From Lanius collurio (Eukaryota > Chordata > Aves > Passeriformes > Laniidae), in assembly GCA_020086605.1 (NCBI GenBank), contig JACBWW010000016.1, forward strand, positions 10,488,109-10,552,108: 64,000 nt of DNA, read 5' to 3'. A program made the position numbers and the translations under genes. The notes under the pieces were generated by a model. The model saw only the letters and a program-made list of their open reading frames with translations. It made no database searches and was not told the origin of the DNA. How positions within the stretch are numbered: position 1 is the first letter of the stretch; every line of letters begins with the position of its first letter. Below, piece after piece: positions 13,551 through 26,900 of the stretch.

Positions 13551-16500
13551 TGTATTCACAATGGATGCTAGAAAAAAGACTCCCCTTTTTTAACCACACC
13601 AGAAAAGATATAATCAGAGCTACAGATTACCACTACAACATTAGGAATCATTTTCTTAACAGATTTTAAACAAACCCTCACTGCTTCCACCTTGGTCAAT
13701 AAATAAAAAGACAACAAAAAAGTAACTAATTCAGACAGTCTAAGCAACAGATAGTGGTATTTCTGGAGACAAAGCATCCCTTGAGGTGAAAAAACATTGT
13801 GCCTCTTCAAAAAATGCTCCCCCTAAAAGTGAATTGCATGCCAAGTACAAGCTCACAAAAAGTAGCAGCCCTGTTCTTAAGGGATCTCTAAAGGTATTTT
13901 GCATTAAAACATGCAAAGTCTTCTCAAAACATGGTCCGAAGAGCAGGAGTTCCACATAAACTGGAAGGTACAGTTATATAAGACAAAAACTCCAAACTGA
14001 ATACAATAAATCAAAACCTTGAACTTCAGTCTTCATACAAGACGAACCTAATTGAATCTTCTCAAGTATGACAATCTGAAAGATGTGAATGCAAGCATAA
14101 AAAGACCAGTTTCCAGGAATGGTTATGGACATCTTGGCAAATAAAAACACAGTTAGCAAGCTGACAGTTGGTTTTGTCATAAAACCCATCAGTCTGCTAC
14201 CTCTCTGTGCTATATGTTTCCCACATAACATTGTGCTCATGGAAAGCTAGCACCTAAGTCTCCCTACTAGAACAAAGAATAAAGCTGTCCCTTCAAGACA
14301 TCAAACTGCTCTTCAACATTCAAACATTTGTTAAGAGTATTCCTAGCCCATTCTTTACAACTTACATGAAGCCTGAAAATGGTATTTGCAAATATGTACT
14401 GAGCTGTACTGCACATTAGATGTGCAAATCAAATACCCCAGGAAATATGTTGCATTTGTTTATGTTCACCTCAGATCTGTTACAGAATTCAGATTTATAA
14501 CATGCACCCATGCCAGGCCCACAGATGTGGCTGTCCTTACCTCCACTGCATCACACATGTTAACAAGACCTTCTAAAGAATATAACTTTTTAGAACTAGT
14601 GGTCATCCATAACTTAACTCTGCATCAGACAACTCTTCCCATTACTGGCTCGGTACCTGATCAGGCTGTGCTTCTCCGCCTTCCTCCTCTGGCTTCAGCT
14701 GGGCTGAGCGCTGGCTTCCGAAGGTTCCAGCAGCAGGATTACCAAGCCAGATTCTGATGATCACTTTCTCATTTTTACAAGCGCCACAGACTCCTCCTAT
14801 ACAAAAACAAACTGCTGTGAATCAAACTGGCCAGATAAAGTGGTCATAGTAGCGGGCGTCAGAGGAATGCCACTCTACAACACAGAAGACAAAGGTTACT
14901 CATCCTTTTGCTGACAGTGCTTCATCTCTGGGGAAGACTGAGCACATCCTTGTTTTAATGACTTTGGAACTACTCTAAATGACTTGTCCTATTCTTGAAG
15001 AGCGTAAATCCCAAATGAGCAATTTGTCATTTCCCACATATTTTCTTGGACATATTGACTCATCCTAAATTAACCAAGAGCACTGCTATTTCTACATCAT
15101 CACCTCCCTATATCACCACAAAAGCCAGACCAGACCCTAGTGACATGGTAGCTGCACAGTGCATGTGCTCCACATAGACACTTTGATGACACTTCAACTG
15201 CTGCATTACAGCCACATGCCAGGCAAGCAGATCACCTTGAGTCAAATGAGCTACTTGGAAAAATCTCAGGAAAACACCTCTATCCTCTGGGATGAATAAA
15301 ATAGAGAAGTGGGATTGTGCCCCCTCCTTCTTCAGCCCAAAACTTCCATCAGCCAAGACCCAGCACAGCTGCCTTCACCTCCAGAGACCCAGAGGCTCCA
15401 GGGCTGTGCAGAGCACACAGATGGAAAGCAACAACTCAGCAAAAAGAACAGCCAGACTCTAGCAGGTAATTCATGAATATTTATTTCAGTTTGTTGCTTA
15501 TTAAGTATGCCTTGTTATAAATCAAGTATTTTACAGTAATTACCTCCAATCAACAAACACAGGGAAAGCTGCTATGTAAACCAGTGCTGTTTCATATCCA
15601 AAATGAGTCCCTTAGCAACAGGCAGGATTCTACAGGACTCTGGGTGCACAGACGGCTGGCTGCCACTGCCTCTCCCTGCCTCTCCTGCCCTGGCTGCACC
15701 CCAAGCAGCACCGCTGTGTGCCCAAGGCGTTCCTGGCACTGCCAACCACAGCACACTGCCAGGGTGCCAACACCAGAGAAGCGTGTGCTCACTGGAGGGG
15801 CAGCAAGCCCCAGGTACATGGTGCAGGTACAGGAGCAGCCCTCCAGAGCAGAGGATGCTCCACATCAAGGGACAACCAGCTGCATCCCCTGCTTCAGCCC
15901 CCAGCCCATTGCCTCCACCCCAGCAGTGGCTGCAGCAGAGACGCTCTGCCACAAGGGTCTGCACCCAGCACCAAGAGCAGCACAGACCACCCACTGCAGC
16001 TGCTCCCAAATCACTGCAGAAAAAAAATGCAATCCCCCCTACCCTCACCATGTCTCCTCCTAATTTTTTTCTGAGATTTTTTTCAGGGTTGGCATCCACT
16101 GGCACTCAGAAGCACACAGGAACAAGCCCTGTGTCAGGCTTTCCATTGAGATAGTTTTAAAGGTCAGCAGGAACCTGCTCTTCCAGGTTTCTTCTTAGAG
16201 GCAGAGACCCAGGATAAGGAGAGGAGGAAAACTGTCAAATCCTCAAATGAAAAATGCCTCAGACTTTTCTTCTTCAAAGGGCTCAGGGTGGTAAAGCGGT
16301 CTCAGGAGAAGTACATCTCTTTATGCAGAACTGAATTTTTCAGATACTCTTGTTTTTTAAATACATGGAGGAAAAATCCTGTGACTAGATACTTTCCAAA
16401 GGTCTACTGCAAGTAGGCTTCACAACAGACCCACGGATCATACTTGAGGTCTAACAGAAAATGCTCTCATAGTCATGGGGCCATTCACCTTGACTGCTTC

Positions 16501-19500
16501 TGTAACCCTTTTTTCCATGAGGTCAGAGAGCCATGTAAGAAGGGCCTAAATAGAGCTCATGTCCTCCAACCCCTCCTCAGCAGCCACCCTAAAGGCAACA
16601 AACCATTTCTGAAAACAGCAGGCCAAGGCAGTTCCCATCTTCAAAGTAGGAGCACTGTGTTTTTTGAGAATATATATCAGCGTTTAAGGAAAGGGGCCAG
16701 AAGAGGCTGAACAGCACCACCACCACATTTGATAAGACATGAAGAACAGGAGAGTTTATCTTCAGGCGCTGAATCACAATCTGAAAGACTGCTGAGGTCC
16801 ATCACCACCACCCTCCCCTTCCCAAAACAGGCTGAGCACATGGATTGGATCACACCTGGAGATGCAATGGGAAACAAATAACAAAACACAAATTTTTCAT
16901 TTCAAACAAACAAAAGAAAACAAAAACCAAACCAGAAACCAATCTAAAAGCAGAAAAAGCATAAATTCTTACATAAATCACAGCAGTGCATAAGTGGATG
17001 TTTGGACAGTGGCAAGACCAGTGAAGGATTCTTCCCTGCAGTTCTTACCACAAAACTCTCATGGATTTTGTTCCAAATCCCATTTGACAAAATCTCACTT
17101 TATGCTACTTCCTTCACCTCCCTCTCCCACTTTTGAAGTGACAACCTCAATTTATTTAAACAGAGCAGCATCTTTCTTACAGAAACATCTGCTTTTACAA
17201 GAATACACACCCACTGATATAGTCAGTATGTGGGACTGTGGCTATGATGGAGATTAAATAAGGAGCACATGCATCACCTCTCTTTTAACCTTGTCACCTC
17301 TGGCACTCATTCATTTCAGTACTTTTTTTCAGGGCCCTACAGCATAGGGAAAGACACCAAATTTACATTGGGGTGTTGGCATCAACCAGTGCCAATTTAA
17401 TCTGAGTCACAGCCAGGCACTTGGCACTTCAGGCATAACACGTGCAACCTCCAAATGCCACGTCCTATATACAGTAGCCTACATGTGGCTGCCTCCATTT
17501 GTACAGTCACTTGATCAAATATCTTTTCCATTAAGGAGAACAATAATTCTGATGCTTTTAACAGGGAAATAATCACTGTTAACAGAGTGAAAGAAAACCC
17601 AACAATGCACTCAGAACAAATCATTATGAACTCTGTAAAGAAAGGAAAAGAAGGGAAGTCAAAGTATTTTGGGGAAGAAATGGGAAGAAGTAGAGATTTT
17701 GGAAAAAAAAAACCACCAACAACCTCAGCTAATTAAATAAGTGAAGAAGTTCCTGTCATTAGAGGTTTAATTTCAGCACAACTGAATAATTTTCAGTTCT
17801 ACATATATCTCCAAGTACCCATACAAGAGCAGACATTTGACAATCTCTTCAGTTAACATGCCATCTTCCTCCCTTGCTGCTGCATAAGAAGAACAACAAA
17901 TCACCACAGAGGAAAAGTGTCATGCTAACAAGAGAGAAGAAAAACCCCAGCACAGATACCTACTGCAGAAATACTGTCAAAAGTAGCATGTAATCTAACT
18001 GGATAAATACCAGATTTTGCTGCTATCTCTGATTGAAGTTTTGCAATCAGCTGGAGCTGATTTGTGGCTACCCTGCTACTTAACATTCCTGCTCTCTCCA
18101 TGGTGTGTGCCTGGGAGAGGCATCTTGCCCAAAGTACAGGGTGGGCTGGAAGGCAGGACTTCCCCGTTCAACAGCAGTGCAAGCTCAAATTTGCTCCAGC
18201 TGGTCTTGAAACCACACTCCCTTGGAAAGCACCTTAGGCATTGCTCCTGCTACATGGGAGCCCACAGGACCCCACTGCTGCTCCCTGCAGAGTTCATTGT
18301 CCATTCTAGGGACTTGCTGCAGATTTTCACATGACACCCAACACCCCCCTTAGTTTGGGAGCTCCTTGTAATTCCTCCCCTCTCTTGGTGGCCACCTCCT
18401 CTTCCCCCATCCATGAGCCAGAGGCTGTGTGCAAACTTGTCCCCACTTCCTCTCTTCTGCTGCAGACAGCTGGAATATAACCAAGACATCAACAAATCAA
18501 ACCTTACTGGTTGAGCAGGCAAAACGTCTCACTGCTACAGCTAACTCACTGTTTGACCCATAGGCAGTAAGAGAGGGGGATGCTGCTGGTAGCTCTGGTA
18601 TTACACTTTTTAGCAGACAAGAAAGCCAGATCTAAGATTTTACAAGTTCAGACAACAAACAGGTAAATAATCAGACACTGAAGAAGTCTTAACATGTATG
18701 AGGTGACAGAAAGCAGCAACTGTCAGAGTGTGGTGGGCCATCATCCTCTTCATGCACAAAAGAAACAGCAGAGAAGAGGCACTCTGCTCCTCATACTGAC
18801 CAACTGGCTGTTTCCAGACTGCTCTGGGCCACTGTGCACATGGACAGACTACAACCTTAAAATGCAAATGAGGCATGTGCAAAACCATTAGTCAAAGCCA
18901 GGCTTGTATCAATTCAACCTGTAAGCTTCAGGTACCCATTACGTTTGCTGCAATTAATTTTTTTCAAATAATTTGTTTTCAAAGCTGACTCCAAGCAGGA
19001 AAAACTTGGCCATTCCACTGTGAGCTTGACAGTCTTGTTTCTGGAATGAGGCAGCCTCAAACAAACAGAATTCATACACTTTCCAGTTGCAGAACAGAAT
19101 ATATAACCTCATGATTTATGATTTTATATTTACGCACACTTCTCTCCACAGTTTTGCTATCTCCTTTTCTTTGCCACACTTTTACTATTTTCTTCCGTAT
19201 TTTTGCATGTTTCCCATGTTTTTATTTTCAGGCTTTACTGTCTTTGCTCTCCTTTAACTTTGGCCTCAGTGATTTCTTTCTTTAAAATTTGTTTGGGTTA
19301 AACTGATCAATGCTAATAAAGACACTCTTAAACTCACTTTTCAATCTAGGTAGATCCTAAATTAACTTTCACTAAAAATAAACATAGCATAAATACAAGT
19401 TTTAAACACTGGAAATAGACTCTTGTCCAAACCTGTGCAGTTTTCATTTTCCCAATGTATTATTAGTAGGATTTTGTTTCAGTCTACTCCTTTTTCCAAG

Positions 19501-22500
19501 AACACTTCTATTATTCTTCTGTTAGACACTTTCCTACCCACTTTTCGCTGGGACACCAGCACTGATTAAACCAACAATTTCTGCAGCACCAACAAGCATT
19601 TATGTATCCGCATTCCTTCACTTCCTTGTTTCCAGAACCAACAGATCTGTTGTCAGAAGGACAGAAAAGGAGAGGAGCAAATCTGTCAAGCCAGTTTTCC
19701 CTTTCTCTCTGCTAACAATGCCAATAAGGGGAAAAATGAGAAGAAATTTAGTATGGGTTATAAACCAACAAACGTTACTTTAAAAAACTCAAGCGCATGA
19801 AAAGTTTCAACTCCCTTTTGTCAGTTCCTCTGCTAAGCTAGGTAGGTTCAGCTTTGTTTCTTAATTTAATTAGTCAGAAAGTAAGTAAATAAAAGTTTCT
19901 GGATGGCAGCCATTGAGAGGAACCCTGTATGTGGACTTCTCAGAGTTTGTATTTTTAACACCAGTCAGATTAACTGTGAAGGCTGGTTCCTCCGTGCATC
20001 TTTGATGAAGGCAATTGCTAATGCATGTGGAAAGTGTGTGTAACCACAGCGGTGCTTGGAAACAAAGCAAGCCAGTGCACTACCTCTAACACTGCTCACT
20101 CAAGTTTTAATGCAGAGACTGCCAGAACAAAGTAATTCCTATCCTGCCTTTCCATGATCTGTACACAAACCACCATTTACAAATATACAATACAGACTTT
20201 TTTTTTGCCATTATTCACTGATATTTGCATTAGTTTAGTGGACACATTTATACTGAGCAATCCAAACAACATCAGCTTAACACTGTGTTCCTCCGTCCAG
20301 GACTGCAAAGGCAACAAAATGTCTATTATGTAACACTTCTGCATAAAATATTAATTTTCACAGAGGAAGCTCTTGAACCGAAAGGTTATTGTCAATGATT
20401 AACAAATCAGTGTTGTATAAGCTTGGTTATTTAATCGGTGTATTTGAGACAGACAACAAACCACACCTTTTATTGGCACAACATGAAAAAAAAAAATGAA
20501 CTTTCTATGTGCACACATCAAAATATATCCATTCCTAGCACACAAAGATTCAGCAAGCCTGCACTGGGGTAATTGAAGGCATCAGCATTTTTATACAAGT
20601 TCTCATACCAGCTGAAAGTGTGTAAGCTTCCTTTCCTTCCAATGGATGAAGAACAGGTCGATATTCAGACATCATACTCATATACCTATCCCATGCACTT
20701 GTTCTCTCCTTAGCACAATAATCCCAGGTTGGGCAATCACTGCAGTGAAAGTGCTTCAAAATTTTTTTCCACACAAAAAATCCTCATTTTTAACAGGCAT
20801 GGTGGTATCTGTGCCATTGGCCAGACTTGAAAACACAAGAGGTGTGGCAACCCTGCTTCTGTAGGACCCAAGAGCAATCACTAATACCTTTTATAAAGAA
20901 ACTTATCTCAATGCTGACTTGTAAAGAATGAAGTTCAAGAGAGGAAAAAAAGACAAACCTGTATCTTGGCTGTGACTTCGCTGCCCTGAGGTTGCATGAG
21001 GAGCCTGATTCGCTGCTTCATCAGAAGGACTACGAAGGGCCTTTGTGTTGGTTGTTTTTCCCTTTCTCTGTGTATCTCTACATATTGAATGCCAGAAAGG
21101 GGTTCATCTTAAGCTTCACTGGTCTCCAGCAGATGGCCTCATCCTATTTACCAGCTCCATGTGAGTGTCACTGGTGAGACATCCAAAACAGCAACACTTT
21201 GGTCTGCCTCATCCATGGTCTAACCATGCTGGGGAAATTAATAGGAGTAATGATTCAGACAGAAAAATTCTGTCTGAAAAATGAGCAAATGAATAGAGAG
21301 ATTTTGAAACTCCAGTTTGAGACTAGTGCAATTTTTTTTTTTAATTTATATGCACAGTGAACAGTTTGAAGAAATATTTGATAGGAAAAGGTAACAACAA
21401 CATTTGTAGTGCCCAGCCCTTAGGTCTGAGAAATCTTCCACTGCAATTTTCTAGTCTTCAAAGGAGAGATGCCTAACTTTGACAAAAAGACCATATACAG
21501 AGGGTTCTTTTCGTTTGTTTTTTTTTAACACTAACTAGGAGAACGCAGATCACAAGAACCAGCCACAAGAACCTTCTTCTACTGATCACACAATACAAAA
21601 CGCAAGACCACGATGAATAAACACAAATGCCATCCTCACCCACTGCTGGATGTCACATGCTTTCAGCCTGCATATTTCTTAATGCTTCTTAATCAGTTAC
21701 CTTCAACAAAAAAGGGCCTCAGAAAAGAAAAAATATTTGAGCAACAACTATCCTTCCTTGTCCCCTAAGGGTGGCTGTATTTTACACCACGATTGCTTCT
21801 CAAGTCTTGAATGTCGCAATTACTTCAGTCTCGGAACAAATCATTTCTGAGGAAAGAACTCAAGTGGAAAGAAGGAAAATTAGTTTTGAGGCTACATGAA
21901 CAATGTGGTTTTGTATCCTGATTTATACTTGAAGATGAAGAAGAAGAAAAATTAAGGTTTTTCTTTTAAAACAGTTCTAACACACAAGTCCTTGGTGCAG
22001 CCATATTTTCTTCCCATACTCCTGCTTGCCTCCAAGTGCTAGGCAAAAGTGGCATTTTGCTGGCTTGATTTCAAGAAAACAAGTTCTCTCCTTCCAAGGA
22101 TATCTCCTTGAACATTCTGGCAGCTGCTACCTGAATGTCTTTTCACTTCTCTTCCTCTCCATTTCCTGAAGGGGGACAAGAACCTGTTGTTGCTACAGCT
22201 GAAGAGACTACAGAAATAAATGAAAAGAGCTTCAATTCTTTTAATTAAATAAATTTGTGGTGAGAGAAAGATGGAAGCATTGTCAGTCAAAATTAATGAT
22301 TCGGAAATTAGTACTACTGACAGTATTAGGTGCCAACTTGACTTGTGACGCACTTTTCTTTTTAACATGCCAAACCCTAGACGATTCTCAAGAAGTTAAA
22401 CACTAGAAATCCTGGCTTTGTTCTTTCCTAAATTTGTTTGTAATCTCTGAGGGGAGAAACTGTTTGGCAAGCAATCGGTACCTATTCTTTGTTATATGGT

Positions 22501-23062
22501 TAAAAGAAAATTGCACTCAATTTGCTCAGACCAAAAGATCTTGAGCCAAACTCATCCCCAATGCAAGCAAGTCAAACTTCTAAAAAACGTAGCTCAAAAG
22601 TACTCTCAAGGTGAGAGGCACAGGATAGCCTTGAAACACTGATTACAACTGCTTTCACAAACTATAATGTTAGTAGCTGCTAGAAAACTGCATTTCACAA
22701 ACATCTTTCTTCATATTTCAGCCCTGTGTAGACCCACATCATCACAGCCATGAATAAACACTTCCAAGATCAAGCAGCACTAGCGCAACCCCAGAGAGCC
22801 TCATGCATGCGTGTGGACTCATGAAACTATACATACATGGAAAATCAGTCACAGACACAAGTCTCTGCATGGTGAAGTCCACAGACTCTTCATTGTTTGT
22901 TAAAAAAAAACATGCTTAAAATGTCAGTTATGCAAAAGCACAGACAAGTCTTTATCTAAATGTAAGGTTTCTGGGCAAAAGTATTTCCACTTTTCTTAAC
23001 AGAGCAATAGCTTTTTTTCTTTTTATGTTGGTTAGGATATAATCATCCCATCATCAAGAGGC

Positions 23063-23082
23063 AATAAATAAATAAATAAAAC
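23063..23082 (+). repeat. (AATA)n microsatellite
   Basis: About five tandem AATA units in an A-rich stretch. Confidence 0.8.
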
Positions 23083-23378
23083 AGGAAGGAAAAGAAAACA
23101 CCACAAAAGGAGAACTGTGCAACCCCATTTCAATACTAGCAAAAAATGGAAAAATTTAAATAGCAGAAACTGAAATAACAGGTTTTGTTCTTTCCACTTA
23201 ATGTTACTGAGCTATTATATGTAATATCTGAGCATAAAAAATATTGCTAATTGTGTTTTATGATATTTAGGGACCTACAGCAACTTCATTAATTAATTGG
23301 AAGATAAACATTGCTTTTTTGAAAGGAAATTAAGACCTTCCGAGTTCATTATTTTGTGAAATACTAACTCTGGAACTC

Positions 23379-23395
23379 TTTTTTTTTTTTTTTTT
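23379..23395. repeat. Poly(T) tract, 17 bp
   Basis: Uninterrupted run of T. Read on the minus strand as a poly(A), it has no AATAAA just upstream, so it is not obviously a retroposon tail. Confidence 0.9.
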
Positions 23396-24937
23396 GGCAC
23401 CCAGTTGAGAAACTTGTTTACTGAGTTCCCTCATATTCCCCCATTTATGACTCAAGCTACTTCTCAGCAAAACAGCTGTTAGCAGCCCCACACAGACTAG
23501 GTGCTCAGGACACTAACTCAGTAATCACAGTGTCCATGTACCTATATCAAAACTCCCCTCTGGCTCTTGGGTGTGTGGGAGAAAGCAACGGGAGACTCTG
23601 GGCTGAGGTGCTGAGTCAGCACTCTGCCTGCACGGCATCCCCAGCCAGCCCTCAAGTATGCTGCAGAAGCAGGACCTGAGACAGCCGCTGGTGCCACCAG
23701 AGAACACACAGCAGGTAACAAACTCAGCCAGCAGCACAGGGCCCGATTCAAAATCCACTTACTCCACTGGCTTTAACAGACTTTGAATGAGACCTCAATA
23801 CACAGAGGAATGGGAAGACCTAAAGAATTTAAAAGAATCCAATGCAGGAAACTTCAGTGCAGTCCCTTCTTATAAAACCGCATGAAGCCACAACACACAC
23901 AGCTGCAAGTGCCTTTGACCACAGGGATGGACATACTCTTTTCTCCACCAGCTTTTGTTCTCTTATCCTCCTGTCACTGGCAGGACCTACTGCAATCCCA
24001 GCACAAACACCAGTAGCTTTTTTCCTCCCTGTCCAGACATGCAGTCAAGAAAACTGCCCGTATACAGGAGGCAGAGCTGTGGTATCTCTGTATCACCACT
24101 TATGTACTGCTACACAAGAGAAGGAAGCAACAGGCAGAAAGGGCTAAGAAAGAACTGGAATACAAGAATTGTATTTCAGGTGCACAGCTATGTGTTAGTA
24201 CAATGTTCACTAGCTAATCTTTCCAGGGCAAGCACCCAAGTGCTTTCACTCTCTCTGCATTGTTATTATAGGGGTTGGTTCCTATTAATAATTACCTTCC
24301 ACTGGCTGCAGCACATGGACTTTCTCCATTGCTGGTACTGCTGCTTAGAAATGCTTTTCCAGATCTCAACACACCGGACAGATTACCATCCCCTCAAGAA
24401 TGTCAGGACTGGTAGAGATATCTGTTGTTCATACCTGGATCTTACAAAACAAATGACAGCTTAATGCTGCTCCCTTTCCCACACAACCTCACATAGCCGT
24501 TGTGAACTTTCAATCTTTTGTGTTGAAGTAACCACAATTACAAATAACAGCATCTATTTAATATTCCCTGCTATTATGTGCAAGAAAACAGACACAGCAA
24601 ACACATAAGTGTTTTTGACATTAAGCAAGATACAGGCAAAGCACCAAATGAGTTTACTATAAAGGCAATGCCTGCCTAGAGACACAGGAAAAAATTGTGT
24701 AAAGAAGATATAGCCACAGAAGCAAATTCTTAGGTCAGGACCTCATAAATTAGTTTCAACTAACAACAAAAGGTTTATAGGGCATTTGTAAGGCACAAAG
24801 AATGAACAGGATCCTGGCCCCAAGTAAGATTTGGTAAATTAATTTAAGATGGCAATCGAGAGCAAATAACACAAAACTAACCTTACCCTAAGTTTGAAGA
24901 AAAGGGGTTTCCTTTGCCTCCAGGAAGAGGTGAAGGG

Positions 24938-25007
24938 AAAAAAACAAAACAAAACACCACCACCAAAACCAACACACAAACCAGAAATAAAATAAATAAA
25001 AACAAGA
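24938..25007 (+). repeat. A/C-rich low-complexity tract
   Basis: Runs of AAAAC, CCACCACC and AATAAATAA with almost no G or T on the plus strand for about 70 bases. It lies about 0.9 kb left of the CpG island. Confidence 0.8.
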
Positions 25008-25864
25008 CAGAGAAAAGGACTTAGCTACCCCATCTGGCATGAGAGTGCTTTCCTGATAGCTCAGAACTATGGGTTTAAAATCTCAGCCCTGTTCACACAA
25101 ATTTCTCACATCCTAATGCCCTCTCTTCCAAACAAGGGGGCATAGCCATTCCTCCGCTTCAGTTTTAGAGGCAGAAAATATTATCCTTTCCTTTCATGGA
25201 ACAGAACATAGTGCTGAAAAAACCCAAAATACTTCCCTATAGTGTTTGCGGTTTTTTTAAAGCTGTAATTGGCAAAGCCTATGAGAAGCAGGTACCCCAA
25301 AATGCTCTCTGCACCAGCAGCTGAGTCAAGTAAAACATCACTTTCAGCACCACCATTACAGGAAGTACTGCTAAGACTTATCCACCAAACAACACCACCA
25401 CTACTACCGTCCTCCATTTTCAAGTCTGAGTAACCTACCTCATGGCTTTTACACACTGGGAGCGTCCAGAGGAGAAAGTGCCACAGGCGTGCTGTAAACG
25501 CAGAGCCTGAATCCCCCCCAGTGACCGCAGACCAGCTCCCCTAAAGGATGCTGAGCAAGTCATAAGCCTTCTGCGTCTGAATTCGTGTTTGTTTAAGAGC
25601 AGTGGCAGCACTTGTGACGGGGGGAAATGGAGGTTACAAGACAAGAGCTGCTGTGCCAAGCTCAGAGATCCTAAAGGAGCAGGAGTCGGTATTGCCACGT
25701 ATTGGGGAGCAGGGGGAAGGGAGGAGACGAGCCTCGAAAAAACAGAGATGGTTATCTGACAAGGGCTGGTTCTGCCCTGAAGATGTGCTTTTTAGACTGG
25801 CTGGGGCCCCTTTAATCTGCGTGTGCTGCAACACGAAGCACAGCTGACCCCACACAAAAGCCAC

Positions 25865-26503
25865 ACAGCTGGCGGCCCCCACAGGGGCCGGATCCGACCC
25901 CACTGGCCTCGAAAGGGGCTCGCAGTTTCAGCCGCATTCCCCAGCACCACGCTGTACTCCCAGACCCGCCGCCGGGCCGGCCCTGCTCCGGCCGCTGCCC
26001 CCCGCCCATGCGGGCACGTCCTGCGTGGATGCGCATCCCGCGGGAGAACACCGCGACGAGCGCAGACGCCCCCGGGTCCCGCCGGCAGCTGTCCCCAAGG
26101 CACACCGGCGCTGGCGGCAGCACCAGCGAACCGGCCCAGGCCGGTCTGCACGCAGAAAAAGATAAAGAGAAGCGCGACAGAAAGCGCGGGGAGGGAGCGG
26201 CAGGGGTGTGGGTGAAGATGCCGCCCCCTCCCCGCGGCCCCTCCGCCGCCTGCCCGACCGCCTCCCGCTCGCCTCACCTCAGGGCCGGCTCTGCGGGCTG
26301 CTGACCCCGAGAGCCGCCCGGCCGAGCCGAGCCGTGCGTGCGGCGGGGGCGCAGAGCTTCTCCGCGGCGGTCAGTCCCGCGGCGCTGCCATGCGGGCGGG
26401 CAGAGGCGGGGCGAGCTCGGCTCCTAGCGGCTCCTAGCAGCGCCCTGCAGCGCGCACCCGCATGGCTCGGCGTGCGGACAGCACCGGCTGCCGGCGGCGG
26501 CGG
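25865..26503 (-). promoter_or_regulatory. CpG island, candidate LRRC8D promoter
   Basis: The sequence turns abruptly GC-rich and CpG-dense near 25.87 kb and stays so up to the assembly gap. It has GC boxes, including GGCGGGGC at 26405-26412 (plus) and a GGGGAGGGGGCGG-type box on the minus strand at about 26222-26234. A direct 10-bp duplication (CGGCTCCTAG twice) occupies 26418-26437. No TATA box was noticed, typical of CpG-island promoters. After the gap the DNA is immediately AT-rich, so the right boundary lies inside the gap. The leftward direction is inferred from a minus-strand splice donor and from the skew to the left. Divergent transcription is possible. Confidence 0.6.
26278..26503 (-). 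other. Candidate non-coding first exon, with splice donor at 26277
   Basis: On the minus strand the sequence reads CCCTGAG followed by GTGAGG, a near-perfect vertebrate 5' splice site. The last exon base would be 26278 and the intron GT would be at 26277-26276. It lies in the middle of the CpG island, where a first exon is expected. LRRC8 genes generally start with non-coding exons, with the coding sequence in the last one or two exons. The transcription start is not determinable and may lie in the gap, so the upstream limit given is only the gap edge. Confidence 0.35.
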
Positions 26504-26900
26504 NNNNNNNNNNNNNNNNNNNNNNNNNNNNNNNNNNNNNNNNNNNNNNNNNNNNNNNNNNNNNNNNNNNNNNNNNNNNNNNNNNNNNNNNNNNNNNNNN
26601 NNNNNNNNNNNNNNNNNNNNNNNNNNNNNNNNNNNNNNNNNNNNNNNNNNNNNNNNNNNNNNNNNNNNNNNNNNNNNNNNNNNNNNNNNNNNNNNNNNNN
26701 NNNNNNNNNNNNNNNNNNNNNNNNNNNNNNNNNNNNNNNNNNNNNNNNNNNNNNNNNNNNNNNNNNNNNNNNNNNNNNNNNNNNNNNNNNNNNNNNNNNN
26801 NNNNNNNNNNNNNNNNNNNNNNNNNNNNNNNNNNNNNNNNNNNNNNNNNNNNNNNNNNNNNNNNNNNNNNNNNNNNNNNNNNNNNNNNNNNNNNNNNNNN
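26504..26900. other. Assembly gap (397 N)
   Basis: The run of N interrupts the CpG island immediately after a CGG-rich stretch. Missing sequence is probably very GC-rich and may include the transcription start and the far edge of the island. Confidence 0.99.

Larger units (their letters stand above)
1..25860. other. Long non-coding stretch, probably first intron of LRRC8D (inferred)
   Basis: No convincing coding exon, tRNA or rRNA was recognised. Open frames are short or sit in low-complexity or GC-rich patches. The DNA is AT-rich with scattered homopolymers and GC-richer patches near 9.5-9.8, 11.3-11.5 and 15.4-16.1 kb. Seven hand-counted 60-base lines spread from 3.9 to 24.7 kb hold about 167 A and 101 T on the plus strand. 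An excess of A over T is the known signature of a strand acting as transcription template, so minus-strand transcription is suggested. With the CpG island at its right edge and the conserved LRRC8B-C-D gene order (recalled), the first intron of LRRC8D is the simplest reading. No LRRC8D coding sequence is present to prove it. Confidence 0.4.

Noticed and set aside
15572..16154. Overlapping open frames of 118-183 codons on both strands
   Set aside because: They sit in a GC-rich patch where stops are rare, conflict with each other, and show no domain, only Cys, Gly, Pro and Gln-rich text.
25792..26304. Open frames in the CpG island, including a 161-codon minus-strand frame ending near LRRC8D-like promoter sequence
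   Set aside because: Arg, Gly and Ala-rich translations on both strands are typical of CpG islands. The minus frame begins exactly at the candidate intron start, so it would be intronic.
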